Positions 1 to 8,848 of a stretch of 64,000 bases of DNA are shown here, in pieces (the stretch's first letter is position 1; each line of letters begins with the position of its first letter). Made by a program: the position numbers and the translations under genes. Source of the stretch: Anaerolineales bacterium UBA5195 (GTDB lineage: Bacteria; Chloroflexota; Anaerolineae; Anaerolineales; Villigracilaceae). The stretch covers positions 20,742 through 84,741 of the forward strand of contig DHVZ01000030.1 in assembly GCA_002412925.1 (NCBI GenBank), given 5' to 3'. Below the pieces are notes generated by a model that saw only the letters and a list, made by a program, of their open reading frames with translations, was not told the origin of the DNA and searched no databases.

Positions 1-747
1 AGCGGCAAAGGCCTGGGGCGTGGACAGCTCCACGCAGCCAAATACCTGGGTGAAGGCGAATACCCGCTACCGGCCAAAACCCTGCAGGTTTCCCATCAAA
101 CACTCCCAGCCCACCTGTTCGGCGTTTTTCCAAAATCGATCATCCATTATTTCATGTCGCCTTTCATGATCAATCCTGGCGTGCGGCTGATCAACAGCGC
201 CAAATACTTTGCGGGGATGCGTGAGAGCCATTACCTGCAATCTCACGCTGCTTTTCACTTCCTGTTGGATTACGTGCCTGATTGGGAAAAGGCCTACGGG
301 CGCGGCGGGATGATCCAGTACCAGTCCTTTGTCCCCAAGGAAACCGCCAAAGATGCCTGGCGGGAATTGCTGACCCTTTCGCACAAGCGCGGCCTGCCAG
401 CTTTTCTCGGCGTCACCAAGCGTCATCGGCCCGATAAATTTTTACTCAGCCATGCTGTGGACGGTTTCTCCCTGGCGCTGGATTTTAAAATCACCAGCGG
501 GAGCCGTGCCAGGATGCAGGCCATGCTCCAGGAATTCGATCAGCTTGTCACCGATGCCGGTGGCCGCTTTTATTTTGCCAAGAACAGCGAGACCAGCCCT
601 GAGACGGCCTCCGGCTTCCTTGGTGAGGAAACGATCAAGCGTTTCAAAGCGCTCAAACGGCGCACCGACCCGTATAACCTGCTCGAATCAGATCTATACC
701 GGCGGGTGTTTGGGAAATTGTCAGGCAATCATCGAAATCTGGCCTGA
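1..747 (+). CDS. FAD-binding oxidoreductase, C-terminal part (cut by window start)
   Basis: The reading frame is open from the first base to a TGA at 745, so this is the C-terminal 248 residues of a larger protein. The sequence resembles the C-terminal half of VAO-type FAD oxidoreductases of the sugar-lactone oxidase, DprE1 or DHCR24 kind: an aromatic-rich substrate-binding region, a conserved IQYQSFVPKE strand, and a tail with DPYNLLESDLYRR, matching the end of that family where the flavin domain closes. The FAD-binding N-terminus lies outside the window, so the substrate cannot be named. lipB follows after 15 nt and may be co-transcribed. Family assignment is moderately sure; the specific reaction is not. 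Confidence 0.75.
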   Translation, partial: SGKGLGRGQLHAAKYLGEGEYPLPAKTLQVSHQTLPAHLFGVFPKSIIHYFMSPFMINPGVRLINSAKYFAGMRESHYLQSHAAFHFLLDYVPDWEKAYGRGGMIQYQSFVPKETAKDAWRELLTLSHKRGLPAFLGVTKRHRPDKFLLSHAVDGFSLALDFKITSGSRARMQAMLQEFDQLVTDAGGRFYFAKNSETSPETASGFLGEETIKRFKALKRRTDPYNLLESDLYRRVFGKLSGNHRNLA

Positions 748-762
748 GGAAAGTTCCAAATT

Positions 763-1467
763 ATGCCCAGCTGCCATTTTTGCGATCTTGGCCTGATTGA
801 TTACCAGCGCGCCTGGGACTTGCAAAACAAGCTTGCGGTTGAAATTGCGCGCGGCGAGCGCCCACCCACGCTCCTATTGCTCGAACATCCGCATACCTAC
901 ACTTTTGGGAGGCGCGGGAAGATCGAAAACCTGCTCTGGGACGCGGAAAAGCTGGCCGAAAACGGGGCTGCCACTTACTGGGTTGATCGTGGCGGGGATG
1001 TGACCTATCACGGGCCGGGGCAGTTGGTCGGATACCCGCTCATGCGCCTGGAAGGAAGCGACCATGTCGGTTACGTTCGCAAACTGGAGAAAATGTTGAT
1101 TGCGGCGCTGGCCCGGTTGGGGTTGGCAAGCGGCCAGCTAAACGGTAAGACCGGCGTCTGGGTGCAGGCGGAGATCGCTTCGCGCTGCTCACGCTGTAAG
1201 CCGGAAAACCGTCAGAAACCGGCCAAGATCGCCGCCATTGGCGTCAAAGTGGACTCAAATGGCGTCACACGGCACGGTTTTGCGCTGAATGTCAATCCAC
1301 GCATGGATTATTTCGAGGGGATCATCCCCTGCGGGATTGCCGACCACCCGGTCATTTCACTGGCAGAGATTTTCCCCACCCCGCCTGAGATGGATGCCGT
1401 TAAACGGGAAGTCAGGCGCGCTTTTGGCGAGGTGTTTGGGGTTGAAATTCATCCAACAAATATTTGA
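763..1467 (+). CDS. lipB: Octanoyltransferase LipB
   Basis: LipB moves the octanoyl group from octanoyl-ACP to the lipoyl domains of 2-oxo acid dehydrogenases and GcvH, the first step of lipoate assembly in the cytoplasm. The 234-aa protein shows the family signatures in order: LLLEHPHTYTFGRRG (res 37-51), RGGDVTYHGPGQLVGYP (76-92), KIAAIGVKV with the catalytic Lys at 155, HGFALNVNP and IIPCGI with the catalytic Cys at 190. A stretch of roughly 15 residues with a CSRC motif (res 138-153), absent from the usual family pattern, lies just before the catalytic lysine. The ATG is preceded by GAGGAAAG at a good distance. No lipA is visible nearby. Confidence 0.96.
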   Translation: MPSCHFCDLGLIDYQRAWDLQNKLAVEIARGERPPTLLLLEHPHTYTFGRRGKIENLLWDAEKLAENGAATYWVDRGGDVTYHGPGQLVGYPLMRLEGSDHVGYVRKLEKMLIAALARLGLASGQLNGKTGVWVQAEIASRCSRCKPENRQKPAKIAAIGVKVDSNGVTRHGFALNVNPRMDYFEGIIPCGIADHPVISLAEIFPTPPEMDAVKREVRRAFGEVFGVEIHPTNI

Positions 1468-1530
1468 CTTTTTGGGCTAAAATCAGTACACTGAATTACG
1501 AAAGATTATGTCATTATCATTGGAGGAAAA

Positions 1531-2154
1531 ATGCCCGCTCAATATCAACTTGTGATGCATTCGGGACCGACCCCCGGAAAAGTCTTTCCAATGGAAGGGG
1601 ATGTGTTGACGATTGGCCGTGAGGCTGGGAATGCCATCATCATCAACGATGCTGAAGTTTCACGCAAGCACACCCAGTTTGTCTTCCAGGGCGGCAAATA
1701 TATCGTCACTGACCTGGGTTCCACCAACGGCACGTTTGTCAACGGCCAACGCCTGACAGGTCAGCATATCTTGCAGCCCGGCGAGGTTATTTCACTCGGC
1801 GAACAGATTAATTTACTCTTCGAAGCGGTTATCCCGATAGACCCGAACGCGACAATGATGTCTGCCGGCCGCCCGCCTGTCATCCCAAGAGCGGTTGCCC
1901 AGGCTCCCAGGCCTCAACCCGTCGTCCAGCCTGCTCCGCCCCCACAACCGGTCAATTATGCCGGTCAGGTGCCTGCCAGTCCTGCGCCGGTTTATGCCCC
2001 GCCCCAACAGCAGAGTGGAGGTTCACGCACAATGCTGATTGTAGTCGGGGTGGGTTTGTTCTTGTGTCTTTGTGCGGTTAGTGTCGGTCTGTTCTTTGCC
2101 CCGGTAGAGTTTTGGTGCATGTTCCCGGTCTGGGGCGCGGGAGCTTGCCCCTAG
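1531..2154 (+). CDS. FHA-domain membrane protein
   Basis: The 207-aa protein begins with a forkhead-associated phosphothreonine-binding domain (about res 20-95) with the conserved LTIGR, SRKH and DLGSTNGTFVNG motifs. A Pro/Gln/Ala-rich linker (res 112-160) follows, then one hydrophobic segment (about 167-190) near the C-terminus, so the FHA domain should be tethered to the inner face of the membrane as a tail-anchored protein. FHA domains read Ser/Thr-kinase phosphorylation; no kinase is present in the window, so the partner is unknown. GGAGG lies 6 nt before the ATG. A terminator-like hairpin follows the stop. Confidence 0.9.
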   Translation: MPAQYQLVMHSGPTPGKVFPMEGDVLTIGREAGNAIIINDAEVSRKHTQFVFQGGKYIVTDLGSTNGTFVNGQRLTGQHILQPGEVISLGEQINLLFEAVIPIDPNATMMSAGRPPVIPRAVAQAPRPQPVVQPAPPPQPVNYAGQVPASPAPVYAPPQQQSGGSRTMLIVVGVGLFLCLCAVSVGLFFAPVEFWCMFPVWGAGACP

Positions 2155-2185
2155 GATCTCGTAAAAATTTCATACTGTGAAAACA

Positions 2186-2221
2186 GGAAGCCCGGAGAAG
2201 CAATCTGGGCTTTCAGTTTTT
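2186..2221. terminator. Bidirectional intrinsic terminator
   Basis: GGAAGCCCGGA pairs with TCTGGGCTTTC across a short loop, and the hairpin is followed by CAGTTTTT on the plus strand and A-rich sequence upstream. It sits between two convergent genes (FHA protein and metallopeptidase) and can serve both. Confidence 0.7.
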
Positions 2222-3626
2222 AACGCAATTTATTTCCCCAGTACTGATAGAGGTTCAGCATGACATTCACGGCCCGGATATCGGCCTCGGCGGCTGTGTA
2301 ATCCCCGGCCCGCAGGCTGGCATCCGCTGAAACCAGCAGCGTCTCGATTTGCTGGTTGATGGCCGAACTCGGGCTGCGCAACAAGTCGGCGACAATCCCG
2401 CGCTGGCGCATTGTTGGTATGTTGGGCAGCCAGGCATACAGGAAGTAGGCTGAAGGGACAAGTTCGCGTTGATAACGCCTGACAGTGTCATAAAAGGCGA
2501 TTGTCAGGCGCAAATCGGTGCGGGTGGCGTCGGCCACTGCTTGCTGGCGCAGGAATTCAGTGAAGTCTTTCTCCAACCGTGCCGGGGATGTTTCGAAGTG
2601 GGTTTGCAGGGCGGCATCAAGCGCTTCGGCCTGGGAACTCCCCGGCGCGGGAGGAATATTACGGTAAAAAGTGTCGAACTCATCCCGGCCATATGTGGCG
2701 ACCAGGTAGCTGACCAACGCAGCTGCCTCGATATAGCTAATTTCGTGTTGGTGGGATGAATAGAACGAATCGGCCAATTGATTCAGGGGAATGTACCAGC
2801 CCAGGTCGAGCAGGGCAGCGGCGCGGGGCAGGATGGGTTCTTTCTTGAAATGCCCTTCGCTCAGGTAAACGGCCAAGCCTTCCTGTAAAATGGGCAGGCG
2901 CAGGCCGCTGTGTTGTTGTCCATCGAGCCAATGCACCATTTCATGGTGGATCACTTGCTGGGTGGCGTTCCCGGCATAGTTTTGCTGGAGATAGGAAACA
3001 TAAATCCCATCTGACGTGAACCCGCCATGCCCGAGCACCCGCGGTAAAAAGGTAATCGGGGTTTTACCCTTGAACTTTGCCCCAAAGCGGGATTCGACCT
3101 CCGCAGCCTGGGCAGCGACCATGATTTTGAGCATTTCCAGGTCCTTTTCAGCGTCAGTGCCGCTGAGATAGTGGAGCACACAGCAGTCAGTGTTAACAGA
3201 TTTCCAGCGCGCCTCCACTTCAGCAGGCGGGAGATCGGCTGCGGGGCGCAGGCTGAAGGTCTCTTCCCACTGGGATTCGTCAGGAAGCAGGGAAAATCTC
3301 AGGGCATAGTCGCCAGCCTCCAATCCCTGTGTATCCCAGGCCCAGTAAAAGGTGGCCTGCTGGCGCGCGCCCATGCCAAAAGGCTCAATGTCCACTTCTC
3401 CCAGGTTTTGATTGCCCAGGGTGATCCGCACCGCCTGGTTGGACAAACTGGCCTGTGTGGCGCTGAAGACTTCGAAGCTGACCTTGTCTCCAACGTACAG
3501 CGGGCCGTCAGGATGTGTAATGACCTTGAAGGCCGGTGCGGCGGCCTGCGGCTCACCCGAATGAACAGGGGACAGGAAGCTGCAGGCCATTAAAATTAGC
3601 AGGAGAGCGGGCAGGATTTTTCGCAT
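2220..3626 (-). CDS. Secreted gluzincin-type metallopeptidase lipoprotein
   Basis: The 468-aa protein starts with a lipoprotein signal peptide: a hydrophobic stretch ending in a lipobox LMAC, with Cys15 as the predicted lipidated residue, so it is probably anchored outside the membrane. Residues 30-130 look like a beta-rich accessory domain. The zinc site HHEMVHW (HExxH at 228-232) is followed by a helix LQEGLAVYLSEG with a candidate third ligand at E249, the arrangement of the peptidase_MA-like gluzincins. The C-terminal 100 residues are helical. Substrate unknown. It is convergent with the FHA gene and divergent from the AI-2E-type permease, so it is probably monocistronic. Confidence 0.85.
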   Translation of the reverse strand: MRKILPALLLILMACSFLSPVHSGEPQAAAPAFKVITHPDGPLYVGDKVSFEVFSATQASLSNQAVRITLGNQNLGEVDIEPFGMGARQQATFYWAWDTQGLEAGDYALRFSLLPDESQWEETFSLRPAADLPPAEVEARWKSVNTDCCVLHYLSGTDAEKDLEMLKIMVAAQAAEVESRFGAKFKGKTPITFLPRVLGHGGFTSDGIYVSYLQQNYAGNATQQVIHHEMVHWLDGQQHSGLRLPILQEGLAVYLSEGHFKKEPILPRAAALLDLGWYIPLNQLADSFYSSHQHEISYIEAAALVSYLVATYGRDEFDTFYRNIPPAPGSSQAEALDAALQTHFETSPARLEKDFTEFLRQQAVADATRTDLRLTIAFYDTVRRYQRELVPSAYFLYAWLPNIPTMRQRGIVADLLRSPSSAINQQIETLLVSADASLRAGDYTAAEADIRAVNVMLNLYQYWGNKLR

Positions 3627-3830
3627 ATTGTTCGTATGAATAGTTCTCCAAATCGGAAAGTTTTCGTGTTCATCCTAAAGCTGAACTGGGGAAGGAATAG
3701 TTATTTTACCCTGCGATTTCCACGATTTTGTTCGGGGGGCGTTAGGATTTTCCCGCCCGCCCTAAAATGCGGGACTATGCCCCGGAGATTCCTTAAGAGC
3801 CTCCCAGGTTTTGCAAAAGCAGATAAACGG

Positions 3831-3858
3831 TTGTAAATGTTCTTCGAATTGTTTACAA
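3831..3858. promoter_or_regulatory. Inverted repeat upstream of the permease gene
   Basis: TTGTAAA and TTTACAA form 7-bp perfect arms separated by 14 nt, ending 17 nt before the ATG at 3876. The size fits an operator for a dimeric regulator. No matching regulator is adjacent. Confidence 0.4.
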
Positions 3859-3875
3859 TCAGGTACGAGGACAAG

Positions 3876-5069
3876 ATGGAAAATTCAAATACTTCACCAA
3901 GATGGAATAATTCTACAAAATTGCTTGTCGGGCTGACGCTGGTGGCGATTGTGGCCGGGCTTTTGATCAAGTTCCAGAGTGTCCTGCCGCCGATGATCAT
4001 CATGGTCATCCTGGCTTATCTGTTCAACCCGGCGGCGGATTTCCTTTCGAAACGCCTGCATATGAACTGGAAGCTGGCTGTAACGTTGATTTATTTGCTG
4101 GTGGTGCTCCTCCTGCTGGGCCTGCTGACGCTCGGTGGGCTGGGTGTGGTCCAGCAAGTGCAAAACCTGATCACCCTGGTACAGGAGAGCCTGGATAGCC
4201 TTCCGGCTTTGTTGGAAGAGATTTCCGGCCGCATGTTCCAGGTTGGACCGTTTCTGTTGGATTTGAGCAAACTGGATTTGAGAGTTCTTGGCGATCAGTT
4301 GATTGGAACCATCGAACCCCTGATTGGCCAAACCGGCACAATGGTCAGGACCCTGGCCAGCGGCGCATTCAACTTCGTCGGTTGGACGGTCTTCGTCTTG
4401 TTGGTCTCTTATTTTGTGCTGGTCGAAAACGATGGCCTCTGGCGCGGGATCCTCCATTTTAACCTCCCAGGCTATGAGAGCGATCTGGAGCGAATGGGGA
4501 AGGAACTGATCAATATCTGGAATGCCTTTTTGCGCGGGCAGATTATCCTGATGGCGCTGGCGGCAGTGATCTACACAATTGTCCTGAGCAGCCTCGGCGT
4601 CAGTTTTGCGCTCGGCCTGGCCGTCTTTGCAGGTCTGGCGCGTTTCGTCCCCTATGCCGGCCCCTTTATTCTCTGGGTGGTGCTGGCACTGGTGACATAT
4701 TTTCAGGAGTTCAAGCTTTTTGGGCTGCCACCCTTGGGTTACGTTTTGTTGGTAGTCGGGCTGGCCTGGGTGATCGACCTGGTTGTGGATAATATTGTCA
4801 TGCCGCGCATTATGGCCTCAGCCTTGAAGGTTCATCCGGCGGCGGTACTGGTTGCGGCGATTGTCGGCCTCGACTTGCTTGGCATTTTGGGCGTGATCAT
4901 TGCGGCTCCCATGCTGGCCACTTTCCAATTGGTCGGGCGTTATTTTACGAGAAAACTCTTCGACCTCAACCCCTGGGTCGGGCTTGAAGAACCCCCGCCT
5001 CCTCCGCCGCTCCGCCAGCAGTTGGCTGCCTGGTTGGCTCCCATCCGTACAAAATTGAAAATCCGCTGA
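3876..5069 (+). CDS. AI-2E family (PerM/YdiK-type) membrane transporter
   Basis: A polytopic membrane protein of 397 aa when started at the ATG preceded by GAGGACA; a more upstream in-frame ATG at 3837 lies inside an inverted repeat and has no ribosome site. It has about eight hydrophobic segments in the UPF0118/AI-2E layout: two near the N-terminus, a soluble helical insert of about 90 residues (VQNLITLVQESLDSLPALLEE), then a bundle with the family pattern ARFVPYAGPFILWV and a DNIVMPRIM motif. Family members have been linked to AI-2 export or Na+/H+ antiport; the substrate here is open. A Pro-rich cytoplasmic tail (EEPPPPPPLRQQ) ends the protein. Confidence 0.9.
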   Translation: MENSNTSPRWNNSTKLLVGLTLVAIVAGLLIKFQSVLPPMIIMVILAYLFNPAADFLSKRLHMNWKLAVTLIYLLVVLLLLGLLTLGGLGVVQQVQNLITLVQESLDSLPALLEEISGRMFQVGPFLLDLSKLDLRVLGDQLIGTIEPLIGQTGTMVRTLASGAFNFVGWTVFVLLVSYFVLVENDGLWRGILHFNLPGYESDLERMGKELINIWNAFLRGQIILMALAAVIYTIVLSSLGVSFALGLAVFAGLARFVPYAGPFILWVVLALVTYFQEFKLFGLPPLGYVLLVVGLAWVIDLVVDNIVMPRIMASALKVHPAAVLVAAIVGLDLLGILGVIIAAPMLATFQLVGRYFTRKLFDLNPWVGLEEPPPPPPLRQQLAAWLAPIRTKLKIR

Positions 5070-5130
5070 AGTTGTCTGTAAATTGTGCCTTGAGTGCTAT
5101 ATAATGGATAAAATCATTCAAGGAGATCAT

Positions 5131-5310
5131 ATGCCCAAAACCCCTGAACCCACGACCGAAACCCTGGCCGAGACCGAGAACTACCTGGTTTGGAAAGCCG
5201 AAGAACCCGATGGCGAGACCACCTATCACGTGGAACTTGGCAACGTTACCGTCCATTTCTTCAAAGAAGAATGGGACGAGTTTCTCGAATTGGTGCGCGC
5301 GCTGGAATAA
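5131..5310 (+). CDS. Small acidic protein, function unknown
   Basis: A 59-aa protein begins at an ATG with a strong AAGGAGAT ribosome site; the upstream in-frame ATG at 5104 overlaps a TATAAT-like box and is not favoured. It is acidic, with an N-terminal Thr/Glu-rich tail followed by an alternating beta pattern (YLVWKAEEPDGETTYHVELG) and a C-terminal helix (EEWDEFLELVRALE), suggesting a compact beta-beta-alpha fold. No known domain is recognised. It stands alone between the permease and the P1 peptidase, and a palindromic repeat follows directly. Confidence 0.7.
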   Translation: MPKTPEPTTETLAETENYLVWKAEEPDGETTYHVELGNVTVHFFKEEWDEFLELVRALE

Positions 5311-5313
5311 TTT

Positions 5314-5344
5314 GTTAGGGGCGGGTCTCAGACCTGCCCCTAAC
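5314..5344. repeat. GTTAGGGGC palindromic repeat
   Basis: Two 14-nt arms, GTTAGGGGC...GGTC and GACC...GCCCCTAAC, pair with one wobble around a 3-nt loop. It belongs to the GTAGGGGC family found again at 12029, 21947 and 50426. Located right after a stop codon it may also act as a terminator-like hairpin, but there is no T run. Confidence 0.75.
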
Positions 5345-5367
5345 GATTCCCTGCCCCAATTATCCAT

Positions 5368-6357
5368 ATGAAAAACGCCATTACTGATGTCCCTGGCATT
5401 GAAGTGGGCCAGGCGCAGGATCTGGACGCGCTGACTGGCGTCACTGTCATTTTGTGCCGCAAGGGCGCTGTCGGCGGCGTGGACCAGCGCGGCGGCGCGC
5501 CCGGCACACGCGAAACCGATCTGCTCAACCCGATTAACCTGGTCGAAAAAGTCCACGCGGTGGTGCTGGCAGGCGGTTCGGCTTTTGGGCTGGATTCTGC
5601 CAGCGGGGTAATGAAATATCTCGAAGAACAAAAGGTTGGGTTTAACGTGGGCGTGGCTCGCGTCCCGATCGTTCCAGCCGCGATTTTGTTTGACCTGGCC
5701 CTCGGACGGGCCGATGTGCGTCCCGGGCCCGAGATGGGTTACCGCGCCGCAGCCGCTGCCAGCACTGGAGCAGTGGCCGAAGGCAATGTCGGTGCGGGGA
5801 CGGGGGCTTCAGTGGGGAAAATCTTCGGCAATGCCGGGGCGATGAAAGCGGGCCTTGGCACAGCCTCCATCGATCTAGGTGGGGGCATCATTGTTGGCGC
5901 CCTTGTGGCGGTCAACGCCTACGGGGATGTAATCAACCCGCAAACGGGAGAAATCCTCGCCGGGGCGCGGACCGTCAAAGCGGGACCGCTGACCCTGGGC
6001 ACTCCCGGCTACTTTGCCGATACGCTGGCGACGATGAAAACCTTCGCTGGGCGGATGATCGAGGGTTTCGCGATGCGCTCGAATACTGTCATCGGTGTGG
6101 TGGCGACGAATGCCAAGCTGACCAAACCTGAAGCCAACAAAATGGCCCAGATGGCGCAAGACGGCCTGGCGCGCGCCATCCGCCCGGCACACACGATGCT
6201 GGATGGGGATACGATTTTTGCGCTAGCCACCGGCCAAAAGAATGCTGATGTGAGCCTGGTGGGCGCTTTTGCCGCCGAGGCGTTTGCCGAAGCCTGCCTG
6301 CGGGCGGTGAGATCGGCCAAAAGTGCGGGCGGTCTGCCAGGATTGGGCGGTCATTAA
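5368..6357 (+). CDS. P1 family peptidase (DmpA/NylC-type N-terminal nucleophile hydrolase)
   Basis: A 329-aa protein of peptidase family S58/P1, enzymes that self-cleave and then hydrolyse N-terminal residues of peptides or amide oligomers. The start MKNAITDVPGIEVGQAQD and LAGGSAFGLDSASGV (res 68-82) are diagnostic, as is the Gly-rich NVGAGTGASVGK block. The cleavage and nucleophile site by analogy with NylC is N239/T240 in RSNTVIGVVATN, so two chains of about 239 and 90 residues are expected. No signal peptide is seen, implying a cytoplasmic enzyme. It is followed by a GNAT gene on the same strand after 69 nt. Confidence 0.92.
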   Translation: MKNAITDVPGIEVGQAQDLDALTGVTVILCRKGAVGGVDQRGGAPGTRETDLLNPINLVEKVHAVVLAGGSAFGLDSASGVMKYLEEQKVGFNVGVARVPIVPAAILFDLALGRADVRPGPEMGYRAAAAASTGAVAEGNVGAGTGASVGKIFGNAGAMKAGLGTASIDLGGGIIVGALVAVNAYGDVINPQTGEILAGARTVKAGPLTLGTPGYFADTLATMKTFAGRMIEGFAMRSNTVIGVVATNAKLTKPEANKMAQMAQDGLARAIRPAHTMLDGDTIFALATGQKNADVSLVGAFAAEAFAEACLRAVRSAKSAGGLPGLGGH

Positions 6358-6426
6358 GAAGTTTTCAGGGCAGAGCAGGATCTCCTGGGGTATGATTAAG
6401 AAAATTTTCAAAAAGGCTCAAGCATA

Positions 6427-7338
6427 ATGGAATTCACCTCTCGCCCCTATACTGACCCAGCCGACCGGCAGACTGTGCTCGATTTTGTGCGCACTGTGCG
6501 GCCCCCCGAGCGGGTTTTTGATTATCCCAGCCTGAATGATTTGGAGGAGCAACTCCCCCAGCCTGAAGTCCAGGCCAACTCCCGCCTGTGGTTTGCAGGC
6601 GACAAACTGGTTGCTTTCGCCCTCGTTGACCCGTGGGATAACCTGTGGTTCGACCTCCAACCCGCCCAACAGGCGGCCCTGGGTGACGAAATCGTCCAGT
6701 TTGGTGTCGATTGCCTCCGCGCCCGGCTGGCAGCGGGCGAGGCCGGCAACCTGGAGACCAACTGCGCCGAGAACTATTCGGCGCGCCGGGCCTTTCTCGA
6801 AGCCCACGGTTTTCTGGCCTTGCCGGAACAGACCCTGGGATTTGCCCGCCCGCTCTCGGAGCCGATCCCCGACCCCGTCTTGCCCCCCGGCTATAGCCTG
6901 CGCCTGCTCAAAGGTCGGGACGAAGCTGCTGCCGCTGCTGCACTCCATTGCGCCGCTTTCGGAAGCGACTACATGACCACCGAAAACCGCCTGGCCATGA
7001 TGGAGACTTCCGAGTATTACCCCGAAATGGATCTGGTCATCGTCGCCCCGAATGGCGAACTGGCAGCTTATGCGATGGGCTTCATTTCAATCGAGGAGAA
7101 CGAGAAAACAGGCCGAAAGGATGGCTATGTCGATCCGATCGCAACCCATCCCAATCACCAGCGTCTTGGCCTGGCGCGCGCCCTGCTCCTGACCGGGATG
7201 CAGATGCTCAAGGCCCGCGGGATGGAAACCGCCAAGTTTGGCACCAGCAGTCAAAACGCTGGGATGCAGAAAACCGCCGCAGCCGCCGGTTTCCAGATTG
7301 AGAACCGCAAACTCTGGTTCCGCAAGGTTATTGAATAG
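6427..7338 (+). CDS. GNAT acetyltransferase with two GNAT-like domains
   Basis: At 303 aa the protein is about twice a single GNAT domain. The N-terminal half (res 1-145) keeps the general layout including an NYSARRAFLEAHGF motif near its end. The C-terminal half (160-303) holds the better acetyl-CoA site, DPIATHPNHQRLGLARALL, and a final AAAAGF-KLWFRK strand. The tandem layout suggests one catalytic and one degenerate domain. The acceptor is unknown. The stop is followed after 33 nt by the HIT gene on the same strand, so the two may share a transcript. Confidence 0.87.
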   Translation: MEFTSRPYTDPADRQTVLDFVRTVRPPERVFDYPSLNDLEEQLPQPEVQANSRLWFAGDKLVAFALVDPWDNLWFDLQPAQQAALGDEIVQFGVDCLRARLAAGEAGNLETNCAENYSARRAFLEAHGFLALPEQTLGFARPLSEPIPDPVLPPGYSLRLLKGRDEAAAAAALHCAAFGSDYMTTENRLAMMETSEYYPEMDLVIVAPNGELAAYAMGFISIEENEKTGRKDGYVDPIATHPNHQRLGLARALLLTGMQMLKARGMETAKFGTSSQNAGMQKTAAAAGFQIENRKLWFRKVIE

Positions 7339-7371
7339 CCAGCTAATCTCCCATCACAAATCGAAAACCCC

Positions 7372-7839
7372 ATGTCCACTCTCATCCATCAACGCGTCGA
7401 ACTGGCCCAGAAGGGCGAAAACCCCACTGTCCTTTGCAAAATGGAATCAGGCTGGGCCGTCTTTGGCGATCTGCAGATACTTAATGGCTACTGCCTGCTG
7501 CTGCCCGATCCCGTCCCTTCTGACCTGAACACCCTATCCATTCCCGAGCGCGAGAAATTCCTGCGCGATATGTCCATTATTGGCGATGCCCTGCTCGAAG
7601 TCACCGGGGCAGCGCGGATTAACTACGAAATTCTGGGCAACAGCGAAAAAGCCCTGCACGCCCACATCGTTCCACGCTTCGAGGCCGAACCGGAAGATCT
7701 TCGTAAAGGTCCAGTCTGGTTCTATGATTGGACCAAAGCCCCAAAATTCGACCCGCAGAAACACAGGGCGCTGATGGAGAAGATTGCAGCAGCCATTCAA
7801 AAACGCCTGCCGAATACGCAACATACGACCTCTGCATAA
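7372..7839 (+). CDS. HIT-family nucleotide hydrolase/transferase
   Basis: The 155-aa protein carries the histidine triad variant ALHAHIVPRF near res 95-104; the His residues hold and attack the nucleotide alpha-phosphate in this superfamily (Ap4A, AMP-amidate or nucleotidyl substrates). The N-terminal strand GWAVFGDLQILNGYCLLLPDP matches the HIT fold opening. The pattern is HAHIVP rather than the canonical HxHxHxx, so the third His is replaced, and substrate class cannot be set from sequence alone. Spacing to the upstream GNAT gene suggests co-transcription. Confidence 0.85.
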   Translation: MSTLIHQRVELAQKGENPTVLCKMESGWAVFGDLQILNGYCLLLPDPVPSDLNTLSIPEREKFLRDMSIIGDALLEVTGAARINYEILGNSEKALHAHIVPRFEAEPEDLRKGPVWFYDWTKAPKFDPQKHRALMEKIAAAIQKRLPNTQHTTSA

Positions 7840-7840
7840 T

Positions 7841-7898
7841 TGCATTGCGAGGAGCCGTTCTATGGCGTTGACCTGCACCCGGGGTGTAAGGCAGGTCA
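7841..7898. repeat. MITE-end fragment and hairpin
   Basis: TGCATTGCGAGGAGC resembles the terminal sequence of the TGTCATTGCGAG elements found whole elsewhere in the window (31522, 20464). It is followed by a hairpin with TGACCTGC/GCAGGTCA arms (7869-7898). I read it as a decayed or truncated copy of that element in the gap between two genes. Confidence 0.45.
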
Positions 7899-7945
7899 GC
7901 AATCCCCAAGCGCTCAAGAATGCTGTGTGGTGATATGGAGACCCA

Positions 7946-8839
7946 GTGACACAAAAAACGCGCAACCTGCTGGTGTTTGGGCTGGCCTGGTTCGCCATCC
8001 TGTCGCTGTTGACCTTTGGCCTATACCTGCCCTACGTTAAAGCCTATGACCTGGTGCATCCCGTCCGCATTGCTTCGGAGCGCCCTGCCTATCCCGACTA
8101 TCAGGAAGTCCAATTCACCACCACGGATGGGCTGACACTCAAAGGCTGGTACCTTCCGCCGCGCCAGGAGGGGCTGGTCATCTTTGTTCACGGGCTGGGC
8201 GGCAACCGCGCCGAACTGCTCGACGAGGCCGAATTCATCGCGCAGGCCGGTTACGGGGTACTGCTCTTCGATTTGCGCAACCATGGTGAAAGCGAAGGAA
8301 GTGTTACCACGCTGGGGCTGGACGAAGTCCGCGACGTGGAGGCGGCTGTTAACTTTGCCCGTCGAAACGCTGGATGGGGCATCCCCTTGGCCTTGTTCGG
8401 CCACTCGATGGGTGGAGCCGCCGTTCTGCTGGCTGCCGTTAAAATCCCCGAAATCCGCGCCGTGATTGCCGAAAGCGCCTACACCAGCGTCGAAGATAAC
8501 ATCTCTGAAGGCGTACACGGGCTGACGGGCCTTCCGCCCTTCCCTTTCGCGCCGCTGATTGTCTTTTTTGGTGAGCGCGAGGCCGGGGTTGAGATTCGTT
8601 CAGTGCGCCCGCTCGAGGCCGTCGGGCAACTCAGCCCTCGTCCGCTGCTGCTGATTCACGGCGAGCTGGATTCCCTTATCCCGGCTGAAAATTCCCTCCG
8701 TCTGTACGCCGCTGCCCGCGAGCCGAAAGAACTTTACTTGCTGCCTCATGCGGGGCATGGCGGCTTCCTCCAGGCTGCGCCAGAAGATTATCCGCGCCGC
8801 ATTCTGGCCTTTTTGGAGAAATACATCCTGGCACCGTAA
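7946..8839 (+). CDS. Membrane-anchored alpha/beta hydrolase
   Basis: A 297-aa alpha/beta hydrolase with an N-terminal hydrophobic anchor (about res 8-30). The core carries VHGLGGNRAE (oxyanion region), the nucleophile elbow GHSMGG with Ser154, a DS acid in HGELDSLIP and the catalytic His in LPHAGHGG. It most resembles BAAT/YqkD-like serine hydrolases of unknown substrate. The start is GTG at 7946, preceded by GGAG; no ATG start is available nearby that keeps the anchor. It is convergent with the phosphatase gene that follows, with only 9 nt between the stops. Confidence 0.88.
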   Translation: MTQKTRNLLVFGLAWFAILSLLTFGLYLPYVKAYDLVHPVRIASERPAYPDYQEVQFTTTDGLTLKGWYLPPRQEGLVIFVHGLGGNRAELLDEAEFIAQAGYGVLLFDLRNHGESEGSVTTLGLDEVRDVEAAVNFARRNAGWGIPLALFGHSMGGAAVLLAAVKIPEIRAVIAESAYTSVEDNISEGVHGLTGLPPFPFAPLIVFFGEREAGVEIRSVRPLEAVGQLSPRPLLLIHGELDSLIPAENSLRLYAAAREPKELYLLPHAGHGGFLQAAPEDYPRRILAFLEKYILAP

Positions 8840-8848
8840 GGATCGGTT

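Noticed and set aside
3636..3836. 66-aa frame upstream of the permease
   Set aside because: No ribosome site, no coding character, and it ends inside an inverted repeat.
3894..4457. 187-aa minus-strand frame opposite the permease gene
   Set aside because: Gln/His-rich translation typical of antisense to membrane-protein codons.
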